A stretch of DNA of 64,000 bases, from contig CAMDKI010000001.1 of the NCBI GenBank assembly GCA_945901065.1, positions 62,001 through 126,000 on the forward strand, written 5' to 3'. This document shows, one piece after another, positions 17,889 through 26,000 of the stretch. The stretch is from Chitinophaga pinensis. GTDB taxonomy: Bacteria; Bacteroidota; Bacteroidia; Chitinophagales; CAIOSU01. Position 1 is the first letter of the stretch, and the number at the start of each line of letters is the position of its first letter. Both the position numbers and the translations under genes were made by a program. The notes beneath the pieces were generated by a model. The model worked only from the letters and a program-made list of their open reading frames with translations, searched no databases and was not told the DNA's origin.

Positions 17889-17968
17889 CATGCGCATCGG
17901 TGGCCTACGTAAGGGCAATGCCCTAAGCGGTGGACCAGAGGTTCAAGCCAAGTAACCCGAAGCGCATG
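17889..17968 (+). ncRNA. Candidate structured leader RNA upstream of icmF
   Basis: CATGCGC (17889) pairs with GCGCATG (17962) and, after a symmetrical 2-base bulge, CGG pairs with CCG, closing an 80-base element. Inside are GGGC-AAT-GCCC and a repeated CGGTGG. It lies in the predicted leader of a B12-dependent enzyme, but the conserved cobalamin-riboswitch boxes are not visible. Could be a leader element or an unrelated repeat; no covariation evidence. Confidence 0.3.
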
Positions 17969-18131
17969 CTGTAAGCGCAATTACTGGCGGTTGTTATTTG
18001 TTGGAAGCTATGCGCCACAGCGCCTGTAGGCCTAGTGGCAGGTTGGTTGCACGGTTGGCGCTCGCTGTTTTTCGCCCATTTTCCCTATCTTCACCACACC
18101 GAAGAAACCCGAATATAAGAGAAGCGAGAAA

Positions 18132-21100
18132 ATGCAAGACGCCACCCCATACACCCCCCAGCACCACATACGCATAGTAACCGCAGCGAGCCTTTTTGAT
18201 GGGCACGATGCGGCCATTAATATCATGCGCCGCATTATTCAGGCCACCGGCGTGGAGGTCATCCACCTCGGCCATGACCGCAGCGTGCTGGAAATTGTGG
18301 ATTGCGCCATACAGGAAGATGTGCAGGGCATCGCCATCACCAGTTACCAGGGCGGCCATGTGGAGTACCTCAAATATATGTTCGACCTACTGCAGGAGCG
18401 CGGCGCGGGCCACATCCGCATCTTCGCCGGCGGGGGCGGCACCATCCTCCCCACCGAAATTGAAGAGCTGCACGCACACGGCATCGCGCGTATATTCAGT
18501 CCGGACGATGGCCGCAGCATGGGCCTGCAAGGCATGATAAACCTGCTGGTGCAGGAGTGCGATTTCCCTACTGGTAAAAACCTGAACGGGGCATTATCGC
18601 TTCTCAGCAACAACGACCCGAAAGCCATCGGTGCGCTCATTTCCGCTGCCGAGAACTTCCCCGAAGAGAACGCCACCGTACTGGATACCTTGCGCCAACA
18701 GGCCAAGGGAATCACCACGCCCGTGCTGGGCATTACCGGCACCGGCGGCGCGGGCAAAAGCAGCTTGGTAGATGAGCTGGTACGACGCTTTCTGCTGGAT
18801 TTTACCGACCGCACCATTGCCATTATTTCCGTAGACCCGAGCAAGCGCAAAACGGGCGGCGCCCTGCTGGGTGACCGTATCCGCATGAACGCCATCAGCA
18901 ACCCGCGGGTATATATGCGGTCGCTGGCTACACGACAAGCCAACCTGGCGCTGAGCCGCCACGTGCGCGACGCGGTGGACATTGTGAAGGTAGCGGGCTT
19001 CGACCTCATCATCCTCGAAACCAGCGGCATCGGCCAAAGCGATACCGAGATAGTGGACCATAGCGATGTGAGCATGTACGTGATGACGCCCGAATACGGC
19101 GCCGCCACACAGCTAGAAAAGATTGATATGCTCGACTTTGCCGACATTGTGGTGCTAAACAAAGGCGACAAACGCGGTGCTGAGGATGCCCTGCGCGACG
19201 TGAAGAAGCAGTACAAGCGCAACCACAAGCTGTTTGATATGCCCGATAGCGACGTGCCGGTGTTTGCCACCATCGCCAGCCAGTTTAACGATGCGGGCAC
19301 CAACGAGCTCTACAGCGCGCTGATGCGCACGATTACCGAAAAGACAGGCAAGAATTTTGCCAGCAACCCCGCCGAAAGGGCGGGCAGGTTTACCGCAATG
19401 GAGCAAGAGGGCAAGATATACATCATCCCGCCGAGCAGGGTGCGCTACCTAAGCGAGATAACCACCGCCAACCGCGACTACAACAAGCGTGTAGCTGAGC
19501 AAGCCAGCATAGCCGAGCGCCTACATGGCATTAAGCTTAGCCAAGAAACCCTGCAACAAGACGGTGCCGAACGTGCCATTTTGGATGCCCTGCAAGCTGC
19601 CAGCGATAAGTTGGGCCGCAAGCTGGAGCCCGAAAACCTAGCAATACTGGAGGAATGGCCTGCCCGCAAAGCGGCCTATGCGCAAGACGAATATACCTAC
19701 TACGTGCGCGACAAAGCCATAAAGGTGCAAACCTATACCGAGAGCCTGAGCCACAGCAAAATACCGAAAATATCCTTGCCACAATACACGGGCTGGGGCG
19801 ATGTGCTGCGCTGGAACATGCTAGAGAATGTGCCGGGTGAGTTTCCGTATGCGGCGGGGGTGTTCCCGTTTAAGCGAGAAGGGGAGGACCCAACCCGCAT
19901 GTTTGCCGGCGAGGGCGGCCCCGAGCGCACCAACAGGCGTTTCCACTACCTGAGCCTAGGCATGCCCGCGGCTAGGTTGAGCACCGCCTTTGATAGCGTA
20001 ACCCTCTATGGGCGAGACCCGCACCACAGGCCCGATATCTTTGGCAAGGTGGGCAATAGCGGCGTGAGTATTTGTTGTCTGGATGATGCCAAGCGATTGT
20101 ACAGCGGCTTTAACCTGTGCGAGACGAGCACGTCCGTTTCCATGACCATCAACGGACCCGCGGCGATATTGACCGGGTTCTTTATGAACGCGGCCATTGA
20201 CCAGCAATGCGAACTGTATATCAAGGAGCATGGCTTGGTGGAGGAGATTGAGCAGAAGATAGCCGCCATTTATAAGTCTAAAGGAGCTGACCGCCCTAAA
20301 TACCGCGGCACGTTGCCGGAAGGCAACAACGGCCTAGGCTTGATGTTGCTGGGCGTAACGGGCGACCAAGTTTTGCCGCTGGATGTGTACAACAAAATAA
20401 AAGCCTATACCCTTAGCCAAGTTCGTGGCACGGTGCAGGCCGATATATTGAAGGAAGACCAGGCGCAAAACACCTGCATCTTCAGCACCGAGTTTAGCCT
20501 AAAGCTGATGGGCGACGTGCAGGAGTACTTCACCATCAACAAGGTGCGCAACTTCTACTCTGTTTCCATTAGCGGGTACCACATTGCCGAGGCGGGCGCC
20601 AACCCCATCAGTCAGCTGGCGTTTACGCTGGCCAACGGCTTCACCTACGTGGAGTATTACCTCAGCCGCGGCCTCAATATCGATGATTTTGCGCCCAACC
20701 TATCGTTCTTCTTTAGCAACGGCATCGACCCGGAGTATGCCGTTATCGGCCGCGTGGCGCGCATTGTGTGGGCCAAGGCCATGAAGTACAAGTATGGAGC
20801 AAACGACCGCAGCCAAAAGCTGAAATACCACATACAAACCAGCGGCCGCAGCCTGCACGCGCAAGAGATATCGTTCAACGACATCCGCACCACGCTACAG
20901 GCGCTCTACGCCATATACGACAACTGCAACAGCCTGCACACCAACGCTTACGACGAGGCCATCACCACGCCCACCGAGGAGAGCGTGCGCCGGGCCGTGG
21001 CCATACAGCTCATCATCAACCACGAGCTGGGGCTGGCCAAAAACCAAAACCCGCTACAGGGCAGCTTCATCATAGAGGAACTCACCGCACTGGTGGAAGA

Positions 21101-21524
21101 GGCCGTATACGCCGAGTTTGACCGCATCACCGAGCGCGGCGGCGTGCTCGGCGCCATGGAAACCATGTACCAGCGCGGCAAGATACAGGAAGAGAGCCTG
21201 TACTACGAGACCCTAAAGCACACCGGCGAGTTCCCCATCATCGGCGTGAACACGTACCTGAGCAAAGAGGGCTCGCCCACCATGCTACCCAAAGAGGTCA
21301 TCCGCAGCACCAACGACGAGAAGGAAGCCCAGATAACCGCCGTAGAAGCCCAGTGGAAGCGCAACGCCGCCGAAACCGGACAACTGCTAAAAGACATACA
21401 GCAAGCCAGCCTCCACAACCAAAACATCTTCGCCGCCCTCATGGAAGCCACCAAATATTGTTCCCTCGGGCAGATAACGGAAGCGATGTTTATGGTGGGA
21501 GGACAGTATAGAAGGAATATGTAG
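18132..21524 (+). CDS. icmF: Fused acyl-CoA mutase IcmF (B12 domain, G-protein chaperone, mutase)
   Basis: An 1130-residue adenosylcobalamin-dependent mutase with built-in chaperone. The B12-binding domain is residues about 11-140, with [10 protein letters not shown] (cobalt-ligand His), TSYQGGH and FAGGGG. The MeaB-like GTPase domain (about 195-430) has Walker [10 protein letters not shown], the Asp loop [18 protein letters not shown] and NKGD for guanine recognition. The large mutase barrel (about 560-1130) contains [17 protein letters not shown] and [11 protein letters not shown]. IcmF interconverts isobutyryl-CoA and n-butyryl-CoA, and some act on isovaleryl-CoA; the substrate here is not decidable. 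Both gene ends are visibly GC-richer, with GCC/ATC/CTG/GTG codons, than the neighbours. It stands alone between dispersed repeats with a long leader. Confidence 0.93.
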   Translation: MQDATPYTPQHHIRIVTAASLFDGHDAAINIMRRIIQATGVEVIHLGHDRSVLEIVDCAIQEDVQGIAITSYQGGHVEYLKYMFDLLQERGAGHIRIFAGGGGTILPTEIEELHAHGIARIFSPDDGRSMGLQGMINLLVQECDFPTGKNLNGALSLLSNNDPKAIGALISAAENFPEENATVLDTLRQQAKGITTPVLGITGTGGAGKSSLVDELVRRFLLDFTDRTIAIISVDPSKRKTGGALLGDRIRMNAISNPRVYMRSLATRQANLALSRHVRDAVDIVKVAGFDLIILETSGIGQSDTEIVDHSDVSMYVMTPEYGAATQLEKIDMLDFADIVVLNKGDKRGAEDALRDVKKQYKRNHKLFDMPDSDVPVFATIASQFNDAGTNELYSALMRTITEKTGKNFASNPAERAGRFTAMEQEGKIYIIPPSRVRYLSEITTANRDYNKRVAEQASIAERLHGIKLSQETLQQDGAERAILDALQAASDKLGRKLEPENLAILEEWPARKAAYAQDEYTYYVRDKAIKVQTYTESLSHSKIPKISLPQYTGWGDVLRWNMLENVPGEFPYAAGVFPFKREGEDPTRMFAGEGGPERTNRRFHYLSLGMPAARLSTAFDSVTLYGRDPHHRPDIFGKVGNSGVSICCLDDAKRLYSGFNLCETSTSVSMTINGPAAILTGFFMNAAIDQQCELYIKEHGLVEEIEQKIAAIYKSKGADRPKYRGTLPEGNNGLGLMLLGVTGDQVLPLDVYNKIKAYTLSQVRGTVQADILKEDQAQNTCIFSTEFSLKLMGDVQEYFTINKVRNFYSVSISGYHIAEAGANPISQLAFTLANGFTYVEYYLSRGLNIDDFAPNLSFFFSNGIDPEYAVIGRVARIVWAKAMKYKYGANDRSQKLKYHIQTSGRSLHAQEISFNDIRTTLQALYAIYDNCNSLHTNAYDEAITTPTEESVRRAVAIQLIINHELGLAKNQNPLQGSFIIEELTALVEEAVYAEFDRITERGGVLGAMETMYQRGKIQEESLYYETLKHTGEFPIIGVNTYLSKEGSPTMLPKEVIRSTNDEKEAQITAVEAQWKRNAAETGQLLKDIQQASLHNQNIFAALMEATKYCSLGQITEAMFMVGGQYRRNM

Positions 21525-21571
21525 TTAGATGTGCTAATGTGCGGATGTACCGATGTGCTAATTTATTTTAA
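21523..21571. repeat. Degenerate short tandem repeat (ATGTGC-type)
   Basis: A run of GATGTGCTAAT / GTGCGGATGTACC units directly after the icmF stop. Similar short-period degenerate repeats occur at other gene ends in this window. Confidence 0.5.
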
Positions 21572-21574
21572 TGT

Positions 21575-21680
21575 GGAAACCCGCGTGTCACATTGAGCGT
21601 AGTCGAAATGCGCGCGCGATTGCTATCCCGCCGAAGCTTTTCGCGGAGGCGGGAGGGTGCGGGTAGTGAAGTTGCAATTG
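21575..21680 (+). repeat. Dispersed repeat, copy C (partial)
   Basis: GTGTCACATTGAGCGTAGTC, CGAAATG, then CCCGCCGAAGCTTTTCGCG and GGCGGGAGG match the reverse complement of 23400-23490 (copy E) but lack its central modules. Same orientation as copy A. Confidence 0.65.
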
Positions 21681-21738
21681 CCGATTAATGCCTCTGCGTA
21701 GTTGAAAAGTTTGGCATAATATAAATGGGAGTATTACA

Positions 21739-22242
21739 ATGGGAACATACACTTGTGAGTGTTGCGGAAAGGTGCTGGAAGATTGGCCTGCACTGGCGTT
21801 TAAAACACCGGATACTTACTATTGGCTTAGCAATGAAGATAAGGCGAAAAGCACCTTAACCGATGACTTTTGCGTAGTAAATAGAGAAGGGGAGATATAT
21901 AGGTTCATAAGAGCAGTGATGTTTATGAAGGTGATTGACTCTTGTCAAGAACTGCAATATGGATTATGGGTGTCACTGAGTGAGGCAAGTTTTAATGATT
22001 ATGATGAGCATTTTCGAGGCGACGAGAATTATAAAGAATCATACTTTGGGTGGATTAGCAATGATATTCCGGAGTATGATGATTTTAGGTCTATCCCTAC
22101 AACAGTTGTTCCTCAAAAGGATGGCATCAGACCTTATATTTTCCCACACCAAAGTTTTGACCACCCTTTAGTTGCAGACTTTTATAATGGCATTACCAAA
22201 GAAGAGGCCGAGGCTAGGATTAAGCGGATGATGGGGGAGTGA
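21739..22242 (+). CDS. DUF2199 family protein
   Basis: A 167-residue cytosolic protein. The N-terminal YTCECCGKVLEDWPALAFKTP (Cys-x-x-Cys-type motif) and later LWVSLSEASFNDYDEHF and FGWISNDIPEYDD are the marks of DUF2199, a family of unknown function common in scattered bacterial genomes and often found in accessory regions. The C-terminal HPLVADFYNGITKEEAEARI also fits. It sits alone between two repeat blocks. A role in binding a metal through the Cys pair is conceivable but not shown. Confidence 0.85.
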   Translation: MGTYTCECCGKVLEDWPALAFKTPDTYYWLSNEDKAKSTLTDDFCVVNREGEIYRFIRAVMFMKVIDSCQELQYGLWVSLSEASFNDYDEHFRGDENYKESYFGWISNDIPEYDDFRSIPTTVVPQKDGIRPYIFPHQSFDHPLVADFYNGITKEEAEARIKRMMGE

Positions 22243-22269
22243 GAGGTTTTCATTGCAGATGATTTAATG

Positions 22270-22345
22270 TTTATATTGCAACGCCCTGCCCATCGCGTGT
22301 TTCCGCTAAGGCGGAAAGTAAGCAGATGCTTACGTCATGGTGCGG
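22270..22345 (+). repeat. Dispersed repeat, copy D (fragment)
   Basis: Contains GCGTGTTTCCGCTAAGGCGG followed by AAAG, the central hairpin module of copies A and E, with little flanking similarity. Confidence 0.55.
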
Positions 22346-22386
22346 CACAAGCTTGAAAATGTTTGCGTTAAAGGGCGGAAACTTCT

Positions 22387-22797
22387 TTAGTTTTTACTTT
22401 TTATTTCTTGCACTATATTGTCGATACTACCTTTATCTTTCTGCAACAACAACTTCCCCAAAGTAAATATTAACCAAGCAGCTGTGAGCACCGATAGAAT
22501 AACAAAAATCCCGTGCCAAAATTCCTTTGTTGCTCCAAAGGCATCTTTAAAATCAGCAGTACACAAAGTAGCAATGAAAGAAATAAGAAGGGTAGCAGGA
22601 GTTATCCAATCTCTTTTTGATAACAACACGTTTTCACTTTTTAACAAAACCAACCTCAACTTATCCTCAGTGGTTACAATAACCTGTTGATTAATATTTT
22701 CATGCACAACCAATGTGTTTGATATTGAGGTGCCAATATTTATAACCGAGCCATTGGGATTTGGATTGTTTGGAGTAATCATACTATCGGTTTTCAT
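22387..22797 (-). CDS. Hypothetical two-helix membrane protein
   Basis: A 136-residue protein starting MKTDSMITPN. An upstream Met at 22815 would lengthen the overlap with the zinc-ribbon gene. The N-terminal part is polar (GSVINIGTSISNTLVVHEN), then a helical segment, then two hydrophobic helices (ITPATLLISFIATLCT and FWHGIFVILSVLTAAWLIF) and a charged tail. It overlaps the end of the upstream zinc-ribbon gene by 14 bases, so the two are co-transcribed and possibly partners. No family recognised; base composition is AT-rich. Confidence 0.55.
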   Translation of the reverse strand: MKTDSMITPNNPNPNGSVINIGTSISNTLVVHENINQQVIVTTEDKLRLVLLKSENVLLSKRDWITPATLLISFIATLCTADFKDAFGATKEFWHGIFVILSVLTAAWLIFTLGKLLLQKDKGSIDNIVQEIKSKN

Positions 22798-23065
22798 TTT
22801 TTTCCAAAAATCCAAGTCTCCCTAACGCATGCTGGCTTACAAAACCGCAGTTAGTACATATTACGGCAATTGTTGGAATCATTTGACCCCCTAGTGTTAT
22901 CGCACTTATGCTACTCTGTAGTACATTGTTAAAATATCCATCCGTAATGGAGAACTCTTGGTTTTTACACATAGGGCAGGTTATATTATTTATTTTTTTT
23001 CCTAACGCCTCTGCTAATTTCTTTTTCTGTTCGTCAGATAAACCTTGAAAATTTAGGTTCTCCAT
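22784..23065 (-). CDS. Small zinc-ribbon protein
   Basis: A 93-residue protein. The N-terminal helix LSDEQKKKLAEALGKK is followed by a first Cys knuckle CPMC (about residue 30) and a second CTNC (about 71), the four-Cys pattern of a zinc ribbon, with a hydrophobic stretch (ISAITLGGQMIPTIAVI) between. Such small proteins often bind nucleic acid or a partner protein. It is first in a two-gene unit with the two-helix membrane protein, so a membrane-associated complex is conceivable. Function unknown. Confidence 0.6.
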   Translation of the reverse strand: MENLNFQGLSDEQKKKLAEALGKKINNITCPMCKNQEFSITDGYFNNVLQSSISAITLGGQMIPTIAVICTNCGFVSQHALGRLGFLEKNENR

Positions 23066-23217
23066 AAGTGTTGTTTTAATTGATATGGTATGTAATATTA
23101 CTTATAAAAGTAGGCATTCTTTTGCTGGATTCGATAAATAATTTTAAGTATCAAAAATTTACAAAGATTTAAATAATGTCAAGTTTTATTGGTAAATAAA
23201 ACCTTTATATAAGGTGA

Positions 23218-23500
23218 TTAGCCCCCTAATCGTCCTCGTCTTTTTTTGACGAGGATGGAACGTACCCTGCGTCTCTGACGCCCTTTTTTCCGCCTTAGCG
23301 GAAACATGGGTGCGCAGTGCATTCACAACTACGAATAAAACTTAAGCAGGCATTGCATTTCACCACTCCTCGCTCTCGCCTTGGGCGAGACGAGGCAAGC
23401 TGCACCGCTCCCACCTTCGCGAAAAGCTTCGGCGGGATTGCAATCGCTCGCTCATTTCGATCTCGTTTCAAACGAGACTCAATGTGACATGCCATTTTAC
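23218..23500 (-). repeat. Dispersed palindrome-rich repeat, copy E (longest)
   Basis: In the 549-base gene-free stretch 23066-23614. Its modules in order are CCTCGTC/GACGAGG, GCGTCTCTGACGC, CCGCCTTAGCGG, CTCGCC/GGGCGAG, TTCGCGAAAAGC and CTCGTTTCAAACGAG. Its first 130 bases are the near-identical inverse of copy A. The remaining DNA on either side is AT-rich, with a short CCGACATCGG-like inverted repeat near 23520 and no ORF. Confidence 0.8.
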
Positions 23501-23614
23501 CGCACTTAAAACCAATTTGCCGACATCGGCAAATTGGTCAGCCACTCATATATAACCGCTTAAATGACGGGATATATAAAATATTAAGCGTAGCTTACTA
23601 TCAAACGCGGCATC

Positions 23615-24322
23615 ATGGCAAGGCTCACAATAGACAACTACTTAGATAGCCACTATATACACCGCAGCAACTGGCTGCGGGCGGCGGTATTGGGGGCCAA
23701 TGATGGTATCATCTCCATTTCGAGCCTAGCCATAGGGGTGGCCGCGGCAAGCACTACAAGAGACCCTATTATACTGGCCACTGTGGCTGGGCTGGTTGCA
23801 GGGGCACTGTCAATGGCTGCGGGAGAGTATGTTTCCGTGAGCTCGCAAACCGATATTGAGCGGGCCGATATTGAGCGCGAAAAGAAGGAACTGGCCGAGA
23901 TGCCCGCCGAGGAACTGCAAATATTGGCGGAGATATATGAGAAAAGGGGACTAAAAAAGGAAACCGCCATGCAGGTAGCTATGGAGCTGACTGAAAAAGA
24001 TGCACTGGCAACCCATGTGCGCGATGAGTTGGGTATTAATGAATTAAGCCAGGCAAAACCGATTCAAGCAGCTTTGGCTTCTTGCGCATCGTTTGCGGTG
24101 GGTGGTATTTTGCCGCTCTTGGTAGTGCTTTTCGCGCCCATAAATGGCCTAGAATACTGGCTTTATGGGTTCACCATCGTATTCCTGATTGTTTTGGGAG
24201 CCATATCCGCAAAAACAGGGGGTTCAAGTATTACAAAAGCCATTTTGCGCATTACCGTTTGGGGTACGGTAGCCATGGTGCTTTCCGCATTGGTGGGCTA
24301 TCTATTTGGGGTTAATGTCTAG
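23615..24322 (+). CDS. VIT1/CCC1-family metal transporter
   Basis: A 235-residue membrane protein of the VIT/CCC1 family (iron and manganese transport out of the cytosol). The N-terminal HRSNWLRAAVLGANDGIIS and SMAAGEYVSVSSQTDIERAD are the family signatures; the GEYVS region and the following charged helices (DIEREKKELAEMPAEEL) form the cytosolic metal-binding domain. About five transmembrane helices, two before and three after that domain. The length is usual for bacterial members. It is a lone gene between repeats E and F. Confidence 0.93.
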   Translation: MARLTIDNYLDSHYIHRSNWLRAAVLGANDGIISISSLAIGVAAASTTRDPIILATVAGLVAGALSMAAGEYVSVSSQTDIERADIEREKKELAEMPAEELQILAEIYEKRGLKKETAMQVAMELTEKDALATHVRDELGINELSQAKPIQAALASCASFAVGGILPLLVVLFAPINGLEYWLYGFTIVFLIVLGAISAKTGGSSITKAILRITVWGTVAMVLSALVGYLFGVNV

Positions 24323-24344
24323 TCACTATAAGCATCTATTTGCC

Positions 24345-24430
24345 CCCCGCACATCACCACGCGCCTCAGCAGCCAGCACGCGCACCCTTCAATCTCGTTT
24401 CAAACGAGGCAGTATGACATGCCCTCCTAA
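24345..24430 (-). repeat. Dispersed repeat, copy F (partial)
   Basis: CGCGCACCCTTC, AATCTCGTTTCAAACGAG and TATGACATGCC match the far ends of copies B and E in the same orientation. The central hairpin modules are missing. Confidence 0.65.
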
Positions 24431-24496
24431 AGCCTACCCGAAAGAGGAGTTATGCTTTCTTTAAAGTTGATTACCTTTATGTAGCAATTCTTCGTT

Positions 24497-25261
24497 ATGG
24501 AACTATTATTTATCCCCACTATTATCATCATTGCTGTATTGCTATCGGGTATCCGTATAGCACAGGAGTATCAACGCGCAATTGTTTTCCGGTTAGGAAG
24601 GTTTACGGGCATTAGGGGGCCGGGTTTATACTGGATAATACCGGTTATTGAGCGCCAACAAACCATTGATATGCGCACTCGCACGGTAGACCTTGAGCAA
24701 CAGGAAACAATTACTAAAGATAGCGTAACCATAAAAGTGAATGCGGTGCTATGGTTTAAGGTTACCGACCCAGCGAAGGCCATTATCTCGGTTGCCAATT
24801 ACAACCAAGCGGTTTACCAGTTTTCTGTTACTGCGCTTCGAAACATAATAGGGCAGCATCAGCTCGATGAGGTGCTGAAAGGTAGGGAGCAAATAAACAT
24901 GACGCTACAGAAAATTGTAGATGCGGCTACCGACCCGTGGGGCATACAGATAGAAATGGTGGAGATGAAAGATGTAGAGATACCCGAATCGATGCAGCGC
25001 GCAATGGCACGTGAAGCGGAGGCAATAAGAGAGAAACGTGCCCGTATAATAAAGGCCGAAGCCGAACTGGAAGCATCCATAAAACTTACCCAAGGCGCCA
25101 AGCAAATGGAGGAAAGCCCTATAGCGCTTGAATTGCGCAGAATGCAAATGTTATCGGAAATAGGAATTGATAATAACACCACCACTGTGATATTGATGCC
25201 AGCTGAGTTTCAGAATGCTGCCAAAGCATTTGCCGAAGTGGCGGCGCGTAATAAAGGATGA
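24497..25261 (+). CDS. Slipin-type SPFH/band 7 protein
   Basis: A 254-residue stomatin-like protein: one N-terminal membrane helix (FIPTIIIIAVLLSGI), then the SPFH domain with EYQRAIVFRLGRFTGIRGPG, RTVDLEQQETITKDSVT, LWFKVTDP and VEMKDVEIPESMQRAMAREA, all standard for slipins. The C-terminal coiled coil includes REAEAIREKRARIIKAEAE. Slipins organise membrane microdomains and often pair with an NfeD protease-like protein; no nfeD is present beside it here. Single gene; clear family call. Confidence 0.95.
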   Translation: MELLFIPTIIIIAVLLSGIRIAQEYQRAIVFRLGRFTGIRGPGLYWIIPVIERQQTIDMRTRTVDLEQQETITKDSVTIKVNAVLWFKVTDPAKAIISVANYNQAVYQFSVTALRNIIGQHQLDEVLKGREQINMTLQKIVDAATDPWGIQIEMVEMKDVEIPESMQRAMAREAEAIREKRARIIKAEAELEASIKLTQGAKQMEESPIALELRRMQMLSEIGIDNNTTTVILMPAEFQNAAKAFAEVAARNKG

Positions 25262-25493
25262 TAAAAACCTGGTGCGCGTAAGGCAGGCTTCTAATCCCGG
25301 TTACTGAAATTAAGCTAATTCCCACCCATCTTGGGTAGGTATATGCTTGTATCTGGCGTCATGATTCATCATACTACAGTTAAAATACAGTTCCTTTAAC
25401 TACTGGTATGATTAAGTTCATCTTTTATCAGCATCTTAATGGCTAACTTTAACATAGTGTTGAGTTTGAGTTTGGCTTTTAAATTGAATTGGT

Positions 25494-25817
25494 ATGCGTA
25501 AGTTAATTTATCCCGTATTGTTTGGTGCAGCACTAATGCTCACGTTGTTTTCTGCTTGCAAAAAGTATAGCCCGCAATGCGATGGTTCAAGCCCCACCTA
25601 CAATGCCGATGTAAAAAGCATCATTAACGCTAATTGCACCAGTAGTGGTTGCCATCCAACCATTAGCAGCTATAATGGGCTTCGAACCTACTTGAATAAT
25701 GGAAGTTTTTCGAAAGAGGTATTGGAAAATCAATCGATGCCGAAAGGTAGCAGCCTATCCAATGGTGAGCTCGACCTGTTACAATGCTGGCATGACAATG
25801 GCTACCCCGAGAGCTAA
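25494..25817 (+). CDS. Small lipoprotein with variant heme motif (CX4CH)
   Basis: A 107-residue lipoprotein with lipobox FSAC. The mature part reads like the monoheme cytochrome c domains found at the ends of Bacteroidota proteins: VKSIINANCTSSGCH, then a loop, then SMPKG as possible Met ligand and LLQCWHDNGYP at the end. The heme motif is Cys-x4-Cys-His instead of Cys-x2-Cys-His. Several Bacteroidota and Planctomycete cytochrome-like domains carry such longer loops, so heme binding is plausible but unproven. The gene stands alone; no partner oxidoreductase lies beside it. Confidence 0.75.
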   Translation: MRKLIYPVLFGAALMLTLFSACKKYSPQCDGSSPTYNADVKSIINANCTSSGCHPTISSYNGLRTYLNNGSFSKEVLENQSMPKGSSLSNGELDLLQCWHDNGYPES

Positions 25818-25948
25818 GCACTCTTCAGTAGCTGTGTATTCTTTGTCAAAATAACTTATCGGTGCACGCCACATAGGGCGCAGAGGCTTTTAAGCTTTGG
25901 ATAGAAGCCTTTGTAACTATTGCAAGTTGTCTGGCCAATCGCTACCAC

Positions 25949-25980
25949 AAAAAAAGGCCAGCACTTTCGCGCTGACCTTT
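25949..25980 (-). terminator. Terminator of the 26001-26984 lipoprotein gene
   Basis: On the minus strand AAAGGTCAGC / GCTGGCCTTT forms a 10-bp stem followed by a run of T. It lies about 20 bases past the stop. Confidence 0.85.
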
Positions 25981-26000
25981 GGTTGGTAGTTGGTTGTAGG

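Noticed and set aside
17881..17975. tRNA-like element (GGTTCAAGCC resembles a T-arm)
   Set aside because: No acceptor stem, D-arm or anticodon arm fits; the outer stem is too long and bulged for a tRNA.
17889..18120. Cobalamin riboswitch before the B12-dependent mutase
   Set aside because: CTGTAAGCGC resembles one riboswitch box, but the other conserved boxes (GCCACTG and the AGTCAGGAGACC-type end) are not present in order, so only a generic structured-leader note is made.
18344..19303. 319-residue antisense ORF over icmF
   Set aside because: Ser/Arg/Pro-rich product in a GC-rich gene; the sense frame is a complete, conserved enzyme.
14056..23500. Composite transposon or integrative element bounded by inverted repeats A and E
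   Set aside because: No transposase, integrase or mobility gene lies between or beside the repeats, and other copies of the repeat lie inside and outside the interval.
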